A stretch of 61,382 nt of DNA from positions 1 through 61,382 of the forward strand of contig CAKRAK010000016.1 of assembly GCA_934294885.1 (NCBI GenBank), in the 5' to 3' direction. Below are positions 24,826-33,687 of this stretch, in pieces; position 1 is the first letter of the stretch; every line of letters starts with the position of its first letter. The stretch comes from an uncultured Lachnospiraceae bacterium. GTDB lineage: Bacteria > Bacillota > Clostridia > Lachnospirales > Lachnospiraceae. The notes below the pieces were generated by a model, which worked only from the letters and a program-made list of their open reading frames with translations, was not told the DNA's origin and made no database searches. A program made the translations under genes and the position numbers.

Positions 24826-26088
24826 TTACTCTTCTGACGATTCCGTTGACACTTTGGATTTTCCCGTATCTTCTGTTGTTTCTGTATCTTCTGACGAGCT
24901 ATCCTCTACAGCCTCTGTGGTATCATTTTCTTCGCCGTCTGTAGCAATCGGCTCATCAACCAATTCGGATTCATCATACTCAATCACCTCTGAATCATCC
25001 GATTCGCTGTCCTCCATCTGCTGCTGTATATACTCTTCCTCCGTAATAGAAGTAAATTTGGCATTATCATAAAGGAACTGCGTAACCTTTGCGTAAAGCG
25101 CTTCGTATCCCAGCTGCTCCTCTGTATATTGGTTTTTAAATTCCTCAACCGTTTCGTATCCGTAAGACTCATAATTTTTTTCCGCAAAGTCTTCTACTTC
25201 CTGATCCGTACAGTCAATACCCTCTGCCTGAGCAATGGCACCGACAATCAACCGGAAATTAACCTCTTCCACAAGAATTTCATTCTTTGCATCTGCATCA
25301 ATGCCATATAAGTCCAAATATTCATCCAGATCCATTTCATACTGGTCTGCATATTGTTGATTTAAGGTATTAAAATCCTTTTCACACTGACCGTATAATT
25401 CCTGAGGATATTCATTAAATACGGAATTATCATATAAATAATTCATAATCTCCTGAATTGCACTGCTTTTATACTGCTCTTCTTTGCTGTTCTCCAAATC
25501 CTGCTTTACAGATTCTTCATACTTGTCTATAGAATCAAATCCCATGTTTTCTTTCACGAAATCGGCGTTATATTCCGGAAGATGCTCCACACTGATTTCA
25601 TTCAATGTAACGGATAAGGATAAGGTTTTATCCACATCATCTTCATTTACCGCATTCATCTCATCTAACTGAATCTCGATATCTTTGGTTTCTCCGGTTT
25701 TCATACCCTCCATTTGATCCTCTGCTTTTTCAAAAAAGTATCCTTCTCCAAGCAAAAAATCCTGCTGTTCGCCGGAATAATCCGCTGACTGTTTTCCATC
25801 AATGGAGCCGGTATAATCAATATTGACATAATCACCCGTTTTTGCTCCCCGGTCTGTAACAGGATCATAGGTTACATATGCATATAAATCTTCATTTACT
25901 CTTTGCTTAATCTCATCCTCTGTAATTTCATACGTTACCTTTGTTGCTGGAATGTTTTTGTAATCACATACCGTTACATACTCTCCGTAATCAATATCCA
26001 GCAAGTATTTTGATGATTTCTTTCCACAACCAAAGCACATTGCCATTACCAAAAGCATGCTTGTCACAACCAATAATTTTTTCTTCAT
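24826..26088 (-). CDS. Trigger-factor-like exported lipoprotein, FKBP-type peptidyl-prolyl isomerase
   Basis: A 420-aa lipoprotein: signal peptide MKKKLLVVTSMLLVMAMCFG with a lipobox cysteine at about 21, then trigger-factor-type FKBP domain (GDYVNIDYTGSIDGK, about 86-100; GMKTGETKDIEIQ, about 127-140) and the helical C-terminal chaperone arms (about 170-345). The last 70 residues are Glu/Asp/Thr/Ser-rich and probably disordered. Unlike cytoplasmic trigger factor it has no ribosome-binding N-domain; it probably helps fold secreted proteins outside the membrane. Monocistronic, with terminator at 24760. A 12-bp-arm palindrome precedes the ribosome site (26098-26123). Confidence 0.9.
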   Translation of the reverse strand: MKKKLLVVTSMLLVMAMCFGCGKKSSKYLLDIDYGEYVTVCDYKNIPATKVTYEITEDEIKQRVNEDLYAYVTYDPVTDRGAKTGDYVNIDYTGSIDGKQSADYSGEQQDFLLGEGYFFEKAEDQMEGMKTGETKDIEIQLDEMNAVNEDDVDKTLSLSVTLNEISVEHLPEYNADFVKENMGFDSIDKYEESVKQDLENSKEEQYKSSAIQEIMNYLYDNSVFNEYPQELYGQCEKDFNTLNQQYADQYEMDLDEYLDLYGIDADAKNEILVEEVNFRLIVGAIAQAEGIDCTDQEVEDFAEKNYESYGYETVEEFKNQYTEEQLGYEALYAKVTQFLYDNAKFTSITEEEYIQQQMEDSESDDSEVIEYDESELVDEPIATDGEENDTTEAVEDSSSEDTETTEDTGKSKVSTESSEE

Positions 26089-26097
26089 AATCGCCCT

Positions 26098-26123
26098 TAT
26101 AATTTAAGAAGTCTTAAATTATA
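26098..26123. promoter_or_regulatory. Palindrome over the -10-like box of the PPIase gene
   Basis: TATAATTTAAGA and its exact complement separated by 2 nt, 9 nt before the start codon of the gene at 24826-26088. It contains TATAAT on the minus strand, so it may be an operator, or an mRNA hairpin beside the AAGGG site. Confidence 0.45.
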
Positions 26124-26250
26124 TCCTTTCTTTTTTATTTGATATCTTCATGTCTCTGCATCCCCATCATTATACATGTAATAGAATTATATATGAACTA
26201 CCCATTGTCTAAAGCCAATGGGATTACGATAGCCTATTTCAAATTGTATA

Positions 26251-28404
26251 TTATGGCAACGTATATCCTGCTCCACAATATAATTCATACCATTCCTGTC
26301 TTGTAAGATATATTTTATTCGCCATGCAGATTTCCTTTAGATGCTCCTCATTCATCGTTCCGATTAACACTTGGAAATTTGCCGGATGACGAAGAATCCA
26401 GGAAATGGCTACCGCTTCTTTACTGACACCTAATTCTTCTGACAGCCGCTGTAAAACCTCGTTCAATCTGGAATACTTTTCATGTCCGACAAAATTGCCC
26501 TCAAACATGCCAAACTGAAGAGGCGACCATGCCTGAATGGTAATCTTATGCTCCCGGCAATAATCCAATACGGCCATATCCCGGACCGCACTTCCCTCTA
26601 ACATCGTATTGGTCTCCATGCCCTGACGAATCATACCTGCATGTGCAATGCTTAGCTGCATCTGATTTACCAACAGCGGCTGGGAACATGTTGCCCGTAA
26701 ATAAGATATCTGTGCCCCATTAAAATTACTGACACCAAATTGTTTTACCTTGCCACTTTTTTTCAATATATCGAATGCCTCCGCAATCTCTTCCCCATCC
26801 ATCAAGGCATCCGGCCGATGCAGCAACAGTAAATCCACATAGTCTGTCTGTAACCGGCTTAAGCTGTTATCCACAGACTCAATAATATGTTCCTTAGACA
26901 GATCATAATAGCCTTTGCAGATGCCACACTTTGTCTGTATACGGATTCGATCCCGGATACCTTTGTTTTCAGCCAACACCTTACCGAATACAATCTCACT
27001 TTGACCTCCACCGTAAATATCCGCATGATCAAATAGGGTAATTCCCTCTTCCAGTGCAATATTGACCAGCTTTGCTGCTTCCTGGTCAGATAATCCTGCC
27101 ATACGCATACAGCCTAATGCAATCCGGCTTGCATCCATATCTGAATGACCGAGATTCATCGTCATCGGTCCACCAAGGTGTTTTACACCGGTATGTTCAT
27201 ATCCCATCTTATCGGCAACCTTCTCTGCCATACGAACCAGTATATTACGATAGGATTTTATCACATGATAATATATATTTTCAACCTTTGCGGCAAATTC
27301 CGGAACCGAAAACTTTTCAACACTTTCCCTTGCATTTTTTGAAAAGTCAATGTTCTCCGGATTATTGAAAATGCTGTTTAATCCCTCTAAAAATGCAGCC
27401 TTATCCTCAAAGGTATATCCGTTATAGCCTTCCTCCAATACCCCCTCCAAACAAGGATCCTTTTTGGCAAGAACCGGAACTCCGCATGCCAATGCTTCGA
27501 TATAGGTAAGTCCCTGGGTCTCACTTGTAGAAGCTGATACAAATACATCTGCCAGCTGATAGTAATGCATGATACTGTCCCACGGCTTTGCCCCTGCAAA
27601 AATCATTTTTTTCCCATTTTTCATGGAACGGGATGATTTTTCCAATGCTGATTTGTGGGGACCGTCCCCTATTACAAGAAATACCACCTTCGGATGCTTT
27701 GTAATATAGTCATCTAAATATCCCATTACCTCGTCGATATTCTTTTCTTCTGATACCCTTCCAAGATACAACACCAGTTTACAGTCCAAAGGAATGCCAA
27801 GCTTTGCCTTCAGTTCATTTTTTTCCTTCAAACCGTCCCGGACTCCAAATCTGGACAGGTCAATACCGGTAGGAATGATATTAATATCCGGTTTTACCCG
27901 GTACCGGTTCATCAAATCTGCAACCTTCTGGGTCGGAACAATTAATTCCTCTGCCCCCCGGACACTGAATTTGCTGTAAATCTTAGCAAGCTTTTTTGCT
28001 CTTTCTTCGTTGGATATATACTTTTTTATGTAATGGGTATAATCCTCATAAATAGTATGATAAGTATGCACAACCGGAATAAACAGCTCATGTGCCATAA
28101 TTCTTCCGAATACCCCAATGGAAAATTCCGTATGGGTATGAATGATGTCCAACTTCATTTTATGTATTTCATGGGCAATCCTTGGATGATAAAACAAACC
28201 AAGTCTTCGTTCCGGTACAAAGGAAACCGCTTTTGAGGGAACGCGGAACACTCCCGGCTCATTAGCCGGAGTTCCCGGTGTTTTGGTTGTAATAACATAT
28301 ACATTGTGTCCTTTTTTTTCAAGTTCTTTTTTTAATAAATATACAGAATTGGCAACTCCGTTTAACTCCGGATAATACGTATCTGTAAATAATCCAATAT
28401 TCAT
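26251..28404 (-). CDS. GT4 glycosyltransferase fused to aldo/keto reductase
   Basis: A 717-aa single reading frame. Residues about 1-395 form a GT4 (GT-B fold) enzyme like diacylglycerol glucosyltransferases: MNIGLFTDTYYPELNGVANS, DIIHTHTEFSIG, LYLGRVSEEKNIDEV and the C-terminal EALACGVPVLAKKDP. Residues about 410-717 form a complete aldo/keto reductase with the catalytic Asp/Tyr in FDHADIYGGG, Lys in IQTKCG and His in LLLHRPD, and GVSNFNGAQISYL. The linker is short and both halves look catalytically intact. It is the last gene behind the HD-GYP regulator (20-nt gap). A glycolipid role is inferred from the first half; the reason for the fusion is unknown. Confidence 0.9.
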   Translation of the reverse strand: MNIGLFTDTYYPELNGVANSVYLLKKELEKKGHNVYVITTKTPGTPANEPGVFRVPSKAVSFVPERRLGLFYHPRIAHEIHKMKLDIIHTHTEFSIGVFGRIMAHELFIPVVHTYHTIYEDYTHYIKKYISNEERAKKLAKIYSKFSVRGAEELIVPTQKVADLMNRYRVKPDINIIPTGIDLSRFGVRDGLKEKNELKAKLGIPLDCKLVLYLGRVSEEKNIDEVMGYLDDYITKHPKVVFLVIGDGPHKSALEKSSRSMKNGKKMIFAGAKPWDSIMHYYQLADVFVSASTSETQGLTYIEALACGVPVLAKKDPCLEGVLEEGYNGYTFEDKAAFLEGLNSIFNNPENIDFSKNARESVEKFSVPEFAAKVENIYYHVIKSYRNILVRMAEKVADKMGYEHTGVKHLGGPMTMNLGHSDMDASRIALGCMRMAGLSDQEAAKLVNIALEEGITLFDHADIYGGGQSEIVFGKVLAENKGIRDRIRIQTKCGICKGYYDLSKEHIIESVDNSLSRLQTDYVDLLLLHRPDALMDGEEIAEAFDILKKSGKVKQFGVSNFNGAQISYLRATCSQPLLVNQMQLSIAHAGMIRQGMETNTMLEGSAVRDMAVLDYCREHKITIQAWSPLQFGMFEGNFVGHEKYSRLNEVLQRLSEELGVSKEAVAISWILRHPANFQVLIGTMNEEHLKEICMANKIYLTRQEWYELYCGAGYTLP

Positions 28405-28424
28405 ACGATAACCTCTACTTAATT

Positions 28425-29495
28425 TTATATGCGAAAAGCTTCTAACTCACTTTTTGCATCCATGAGACATTCCTTCATCTTTGGAAATAATGCTCCACAG
28501 CTTCCCTCCATCAACACCTGATATGGTTCCTCGTACCCATAAGAATGTTCCAATACCTCATACATATCTGCAAGACCTACAAGCTGGGCTTCCAAAGGAA
28601 CTCTGTCCTTTCTAAGTTCTCCCGGATATCCTGACCGGTCAAATTTTTCATGATGGTACATGCATACATTATAACAGATTCTCTGAAATTCCGGATCCTC
28701 TAATTCTGTCATGACCCGAATCAGATTTCCGCCCTTTACGGTATGCTCCTGAACAATCTTTAACTCCCATTTGGAAAGATGTCCTTTTCTGGACAGAACC
28801 GAATCCGGCAAAGCAATCTTTCCGATATCATGCCATTTTGCCGCATTCACAATGTAATTAATTTTTTTTGGTGTCAATCTGGAGCGGGGATATAAGACTG
28901 CATAATGATTAGCAAGAATTCTGGTATATCCCTGAACATAATCCAGATGCTGTGTTGATTCCATATTACGATATTCAACCACATCATGTAACACATCTAA
29001 CAGGTGAATATGATGCTCCTTCAACCGCTCGTACTGCTCAGACAGCTCTCTTGTCTGTTCCTGTACCAATTCCTCCAGATGGTTTTTGTGCCGGTACAAA
29101 TCCATAACATTACCAACCCTCTGCTTTACAACACTGGCACGAAACGGCTTAATAATAACATCCGTTGCATTCAGGGAATATCCCTTTTCCATGGCATCTC
29201 CATCCTCATCCCCGGTTATTAGTACAACCGGGATTCTGGAAAGATAATCCTTTTGTTTCATATATTCCATTACAGCAAAACCATCTAATACCGGCATCTT
29301 AATATCCAACAGCAAAAGAGCGATTTCCTCACAGTATAACTCAATCTGTTCGATGGCTTCCTGTCCATTTTCTGCCTCTATGATTTCATATTCTTCCTGA
29401 AAAATCTGTCCTAATAATGCACGATTTAACAGAACATCATCTGCAATCAATATTTTCCTTCTTATTATGTTGCCTTTGTTATAATTCTTTGACAT
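28425..29495 (-). CDS. Response regulator with HD-GYP-type output domain
   Basis: A 356-aa cytoplasmic protein. The receiver domain (about 12-130) has the acidic pair IADD, the phospho-acceptor Asp in LLLLDIKMP, and Lys in DVIIKPF. A helical linker leads to an HD-GYP domain (about 160-345) with KWHDIGKIALPDSVL, EHTVKGGNLI and HHEKFDRSGYPGEL. The metal ligands and GYP triplet are present, so c-di-GMP hydrolysis is likely. The start overlaps the end of the Hpt gene by 17 nt, indicating translational coupling in a phosphorelay. No histidine kinase lies nearby. Confidence 0.93.
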   Translation of the reverse strand: MSKNYNKGNIIRRKILIADDVLLNRALLGQIFQEEYEIIEAENGQEAIEQIELYCEEIALLLLDIKMPVLDGFAVMEYMKQKDYLSRIPVVLITGDEDGDAMEKGYSLNATDVIIKPFRASVVKQRVGNVMDLYRHKNHLEELVQEQTRELSEQYERLKEHHIHLLDVLHDVVEYRNMESTQHLDYVQGYTRILANHYAVLYPRSRLTPKKINYIVNAAKWHDIGKIALPDSVLSRKGHLSKWELKIVQEHTVKGGNLIRVMTELEDPEFQRICYNVCMYHHEKFDRSGYPGELRKDRVPLEAQLVGLADMYEVLEHSYGYEEPYQVLMEGSCGALFPKMKECLMDAKSELEAFRI

Positions 29496-29823
29496 ATTTC
29501 AGACAATCCTCATACTGTGATACAAATGCCGTAAGCTGCTCATCAGATGGCAAGTCCCCGCTGCGTAATACTTCCACAATTTCAAAGAGACTGTGATAAG
29601 CTCCCATAATGGATAAATTACCTAAAATGCTTTTTAGCCGATGAGCCCAATCAAAAGCCTCCGACACATTTTTCTCTCCAATAGCCACAATCAGCTTATC
29701 ATAGGCTTCCTCTTCCGGAAGGCGGCGCAAAAATGAAAGAAATAATTCCTCATTTCCCATAAAACGCTCTAACACGCTATCCGTATCAATTCCCATTAAA
29801 TAGACTTCCTTTGGCAAACTCAT
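29479..29823 (-). CDS. Hpt-domain phosphotransfer protein
   Basis: A 114-aa helical protein with the Hpt signature AHRLKSILGNL (phospho-accepting His near 50) inside a four-helix bundle. Hpt proteins pass phosphate between receivers, here most simply to the HD-GYP response regulator whose gene overlaps its 3' end. The start at 29823 follows TTTGGAG; a TTG 15 nt upstream in frame is less likely. The kinase feeding it is not in this window. Confidence 0.88.
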   Translation of the reverse strand: MSLPKEVYLMGIDTDSVLERFMGNEELFLSFLRRLPEEEAYDKLIVAIGEKNVSEAFDWAHRLKSILGNLSIMGAYHSLFEIVEVLRSGDLPSDEQLTAFVSQYEDCLKYVKEL

Positions 29824-29827
29824 ATAA

Positions 29828-30379
29828 TCACACTCCAAATGTTTCTTTTGCCTTTTCCCGTGCAGCCGCTATCTCCGCATTTTTTTTCGCTTCATCCTCC
29901 GCAGCTTCCCGGTTTAACCGGGCAATTATCTCCTCCGCCAAAGACATCGCATCCTGTTGAGAATTTGTACTGCTTTCATGACTTTGTGCCTGTTCCGCCA
30001 GTTCTTCCTCTCTTGCCTTTTTGCCCTCCTGAATAAATGCATTTACATCCACCTTATTTGCATTCATAATGGCTGCCAAACGGGCTTCCTCCTGTGCCTT
30101 TTCAAATAATTTCTTACGTTCCTCTTCCTTTTCTCTGTTAATCCGTTCCATAACCGATTCCGCCTGGGTCATATCCGGTTTTGTGACTGCCGTCTCCTGT
30201 ACCGTATCCATTGCCGGCTTTTTAGATACACCTCCTGCATCCATGCCGGAACCCACGTTGTAATCCGTAGGCAGGACTCCGTTTTTCCCATTGGGATTAT
30301 TATCAATTCTTAAAATCGGTAATACTTTAAACTGCCACCATTTCACAATATTACCGGTAATCAATTTGAATATATTCAT
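29828..30379 (-). CDS. Coiled-coil protein of unknown function, 183 aa
   Basis: Not recognised. A hydrophobic N-terminus (MNIFKLITGNIVKWWQFKV) is followed by a low-complexity linker and a long charged helix (about 75-183) rich in Glu, Lys, Arg and Ala (MERINREKEEERKKLFEKAQ). The start at 30379 lies after GGGGGA. The stop is 5 nt before the Hpt start, so it heads or joins the Hpt/HD-GYP/GT-AKR operon. A scaffold role for that relay is possible but unproven. Confidence 0.75.
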   Translation of the reverse strand: MNIFKLITGNIVKWWQFKVLPILRIDNNPNGKNGVLPTDYNVGSGMDAGGVSKKPAMDTVQETAVTKPDMTQAESVMERINREKEEERKKLFEKAQEEARLAAIMNANKVDVNAFIQEGKKAREEELAEQAQSHESSTNSQQDAMSLAEEIIARLNREAAEDEAKKNAEIAAAREKAKETFGV

Positions 30380-30420
30380 CTTTTCCCCCATTTCTCCATC
30401 AGAATTATCTGTTATCCGTT

Positions 30421-31356
30421 CTAACCCAGTAAAAGATAACCAAAATATGCCGCATACGCCACTACCATAAGGATTCCCATAGGACGCTTTAATTTATTAT
30501 CCCTAACAACACCGATCCATAATAAAATTCCTGCCACAACAGATACAACGGAATCTATTACAAAGGATGGTCGAAATACGATTGGAGTAATCAAAGCAGC
30601 TGTACCTACCACAAACAACACATTGAATATGTTACTTCCGACAATGTTACCGATTGCAATGTCTGCCTTATTTTTTCTTGCTGCCGTTACGGAAGTTACA
30701 AGCTCCGGCAATGACGTACCGAACGCAACAATCGTCAATCCGATCAGTCTGTCATCCATTCCCAATTCCGTTGCAATCAGGGAAGCATTGTCTACCGTCA
30801 AATCACTTCCAAAAACAATACACACACCACCAAGCACCAGCATAATAATCTGAAGCCACAACGGTCTGACTTTCTCTTCCTCTTCCTCCTGCACAATTCC
30901 GCTTTTTGCCATACGGAACAAATAGATAAAATAGAGAATAAATAAAATCCATAAGATTACGCCGTCCCAAAAGCCCACATGACCACCGATGATACCAAGA
31001 ACCATCAGTATTGCCATCACAAAAAGCATAAAGGGAATCTCATATCGAACCGTTGTCTTTTGCACTGCAACCGTGGTAATAATAGATGTTATACCAAGAA
31101 TCACCAATATGTTCATAATATTGCTTCCGACAATATTACCGATAGTAATTCCTGCATTTCCATGCATGGCTGCATTAATACTGACCGCTGCTTCCGGTGC
31201 CGAAGTACCCATCGCAACAATTGTAAGACCGATTACAAGCTGAGGAATTCCAAATCTTGCCGCAATACCTGCGGCTCCATCCACAAACCAATCAGCACCC
31301 TTAATCAGGAGTACAAAACCCAACACCAGTAAAATCATAGCTTTTAACATTAACAT
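30421..31356 (-). CDS. Calcium/sodium antiporter, CaCA family (YrbG-like)
   Basis: About 311 aa and ten hydrophobic segments with two inverted alpha repeats: GTSAPEAAVSINAAMHGN with NIVGSNIMNILVILG, and GTSLPELVTSVTAARKN with NIVGSNIFNVLFVVG. These G-T-S-x-P-E and G-N-(I/V)-x-G-S-N motifs form the ion path of Na+/Ca2+ exchangers, so it is probably a cation exporter in the plasma membrane. The next gene starts 42 nt downstream. The strong AAAGGAG site is separated from the ATG at 31356 by a perfect hairpin (31366-31381); alternatives are ATG 31350 or GTG 31383. Confidence 0.92.
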   Translation of the reverse strand: MLMLKAMILLVLGFVLLIKGADWFVDGAAGIAARFGIPQLVIGLTIVAMGTSAPEAAVSINAAMHGNAGITIGNIVGSNIMNILVILGITSIITTVAVQKTTVRYEIPFMLFVMAILMVLGIIGGHVGFWDGVILWILFILYFIYLFRMAKSGIVQEEEEEKVRPLWLQIIMLVLGGVCIVFGSDLTVDNASLIATELGMDDRLIGLTIVAFGTSLPELVTSVTAARKNKADIAIGNIVGSNIFNVLFVVGTAALITPIVFRPSFVIDSVVSVVAGILLWIGVVRDNKLKRPMGILMVVAYAAYFGYLLLG

Positions 31357-31431
31357 AATTTTTTTGTATGCGACTGCATACACTCCTTTCTAATTTGTTA
31401 TTCCAAACAATGAATTCGTCCGTTGAAAATT

Positions 31432-32253
31432 TCAAACAGCGGTTTTATGGGTAAGTAAAAATCGACGCTTATATTTTAAGATCGCATAATCTGTTATCCT
31501 CTTTATGTATATAATGTCCGACATTCCGCCTACAATACCAATAACACCTTTTCCTTCAATAAATTTCCAGTAAAGTAATTCCTTTGATAGTGCCTGAGCC
31601 GTTATCTCTACCTGCTGCTTTACCTTTGTCTCATCCAATATATCTTTGGAAAGCATATTTTCATGTCCGGCATCCTCCACATAAATCTCAATCATATCAT
31701 TCAGAAATGCATCCCTTTCCCGCAAAGACGCACCGCTGTCTAATGCTGCCTCAATAACATGCAGAATAAATAATTTTTCCTTCTCTGCAGTATAAGAAAA
31801 TCCATAGCTTAAAGAGATTTCATATATACTTTTCAGCAAAACGGATACCATAACCGGAATATCCGGAATTCCCATTCCCATCAAACCAAAGCCGAGGCCT
31901 TCCAGAAAAGAAATGAATAAGTTTTTACGGATTGTGTTTTTGCATTGTCTTTCAAACCGCCGGACAGATTTTTTTGTAAAGGTTTCCTCCTCCAGCTTCT
32001 TTTTATTAAAACGAAATTGCTTAATCTCCTCTTTTTTGTTGTAAGTTTTTTCGATTATTATGGCACCCTTGTCAAATACTGCAAAAAAAGCCTTTCCAAA
32101 TGCACCATCCAATGTTTTCTGCAATGTTTTTGGAACCCAGCGTCTTACAAATCGAATCCAGCGGGGCGTCTTATCCATAACATTCTTTACCATAAAAGAC
32201 TCTTCTTTCAGTTCGTTTAACCGCCATTCATTATTCCATGAAAACTGACTCAT
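31432..32253 (-). CDS. EcsC-family protein
   Basis: A 273-aa protein of the EcsC family. Characteristic parts are KTLQKTLDGAFGKAFFAVFD and the hydrophobic stretch LGFGLMGMGIPDIPVMVSVLL, where the Gly-rich and Pro-Asp elements are typical, and a C-terminal GIVGGMSDIIYIKRITDYA. EcsC proteins are linked to ABC transporters in some Bacilli, but their biochemical role is unknown, and no ABC gene is here. The start follows AGAAGG; the antiporter lies 75 nt downstream and may share the transcript. Confidence 0.85.
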   Translation of the reverse strand: MSQFSWNNEWRLNELKEESFMVKNVMDKTPRWIRFVRRWVPKTLQKTLDGAFGKAFFAVFDKGAIIIEKTYNKKEEIKQFRFNKKKLEEETFTKKSVRRFERQCKNTIRKNLFISFLEGLGFGLMGMGIPDIPVMVSVLLKSIYEISLSYGFSYTAEKEKLFILHVIEAALDSGASLRERDAFLNDMIEIYVEDAGHENMLSKDILDETKVKQQVEITAQALSKELLYWKFIEGKGVIGIVGGMSDIIYIKRITDYAILKYKRRFLLTHKTAV

Positions 32254-32427
32254 GGCATATGCCTTCTTTCAATGTATATAGATATAAGTATTATAAAAAT
32301 TTTCCTTGTTTTTTGCAACCATTATTAAGCATCCTCCCCCCTTTTCTTCATATTTCACTTGTGTTATGATATACGGAACATGACCTGGATGCAGACATGT
32401 AACAAAAATTCAGAAAAGAGGCTGTTT

Positions 32428-32811
32428 ATGAAATTATATCTATGTATTATTATTCTGGGAGCATTGTTCACAACCACAGGAATCCGGGCATTACGAAAAC
32501 CGGCACCTTATCATCACAACAACGGAAACGGCTCTCCCTATTACGAATCCAAAAATGCCATAAAAAACGAAACCATCTGGAACCTTTCCCAAAAATGGTA
32601 TGGCATACATTTGATTGTTATGGGAGTCGTTTATATGCTATCTTCCCTTTTACTCCATCCACTGTATATCTATATCCTAACCAATGTCTGGAAACATGAA
32701 GACCATTCCATTCCGTTTTTCTGTGTTGTCTTGATCCCTTTTATGATTTTGTTGGGAATTGCCTACGGAACCGTGGAGCTTCGGATTCGAAGCTATTTGA
32801 AAAAAAATTAA
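32428..32811 (+). CDS. SdpI-like small membrane protein
   Basis: A 127-aa protein with three hydrophobic segments (about 2-17, 50-75, 90-113). The segment NAIKNETIWNLSQKWYG, following the first membrane helix, matches the conserved loop of the SdpI family (x-K-N-x-E-x-W-x-x-x-x-x-x-G), members of which confer immunity to secreted peptide toxins or have unknown roles. No toxin gene is adjacent. The start is at 32428 behind AGAGG; upstream in-frame ATGs lack a site. Confidence 0.65.
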   Translation: MKLYLCIIILGALFTTTGIRALRKPAPYHHNNGNGSPYYESKNAIKNETIWNLSQKWYGIHLIVMGVVYMLSSLLLHPLYIYILTNVWKHEDHSIPFFCVVLIPFMILLGIAYGTVELRIRSYLKKN

Positions 32812-32900
32812 GAAAGACCCCTGAATAAAATCCATGAGGTGTCATCCCTGAAAGTCCGACTTTTGGGGATACCTCTTGCTTCATTCAGAGGTCTTTCTTT
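32811..32900. terminator. Bidirectional terminator between SdpI-like gene and trpA
   Basis: AAAGACCCCTGAAT pairs with ATTCAGAGGTCTTT, and an inner ATGAGGTGTCATCCC/GGGGATACCTCTTGCTTCAT stem extends it. T runs follow on both strands. It ends the trp operon. Confidence 0.85.
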
Positions 32901-32910
32901 ATGGTTCAAG

Positions 32911-33687
32911 CTATGCCTGACTTACCGCATCCTTCATCTCCCTGATATACCGGGCAACATGAGGTTTTGCTTCTTTTCCGTACTGAGCCACAATCTTAAC
33001 AATTGCACTTCCCACAATTGCTCCATCGGATAATCCTGCCATTTTTTTCGCCTGAGCCGGGGTGGAAATTCCAAAACCTACGGCAACCGGTGTATCTGTT
33101 ACTTTCTTCACATGGGAAACCATCGTTCCGATATCTGTATTAATCTCGGAACGAACACCGGTAACGCCAAGAGACGATACACAGTAAATAAATCCTTCTG
33201 CTTCTTTTGCAATGGTTTCAATTCTTTCTTTTGAAGTAGGTGCAATCATAGAAATCAAATCTATACCTGCTGCTTTGCAATAATCTGCCAGCTCTGCCTT
33301 TTCTTCAAAAGGAACATCCGGAACAATCACACCATCAATCCCAACCTGTGCGCAACGTTTCATAAAACGCTCTGTACCATATACATAAATGGGATTCATA
33401 TAGGTCATAAATATGAATGGCGTCTGAATTTCCTTTCTCAACCGTTCAACCAGTTCAAATAACCTGTCTGTTGTGGTTCCTGATGCCAGTGCTCTTAAAT
33501 CTGCCTCCTGAATAACAGGACCTTCTGCAATAGGGTCTGAAAAAGGAATTCCAATCTCTATAATGTCAGCTCCGTTTTCTGCCATTGCCTTGATTAATTC
33601 ATAACTGGTCTCAATATCCGGATCTCCTCCCGTAATAAAAGGGATAAATGCTTTTCCATTTTTAAATGCATCACTAATTCTACTCAT
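32911..33687 (-). CDS. trpA: Tryptophan synthase alpha chain
   Basis: A 258-aa TIM-barrel lyase that cleaves indole-3-glycerol phosphate and passes indole to TrpB. Motifs: FIPFITGGDPD with the start of the barrel, IIEIGIPFSDPIAEGPVIQ holding the catalytic Glu and Asp, and GFGISTPAQ at the phosphate site. It overlaps trpB by 8 nt, the usual coupling of the two subunits, and is the last gene of the trp operon. Confidence 0.98.
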   Translation of the reverse strand: MSRISDAFKNGKAFIPFITGGDPDIETSYELIKAMAENGADIIEIGIPFSDPIAEGPVIQEADLRALASGTTTDRLFELVERLRKEIQTPFIFMTYMNPIYVYGTERFMKRCAQVGIDGVIVPDVPFEEKAELADYCKAAGIDLISMIAPTSKERIETIAKEAEGFIYCVSSLGVTGVRSEINTDIGTMVSHVKKVTDTPVAVGFGISTPAQAKKMAGLSDGAIVGSAIVKIVAQYGKEAKPHVARYIREMKDAVSQA

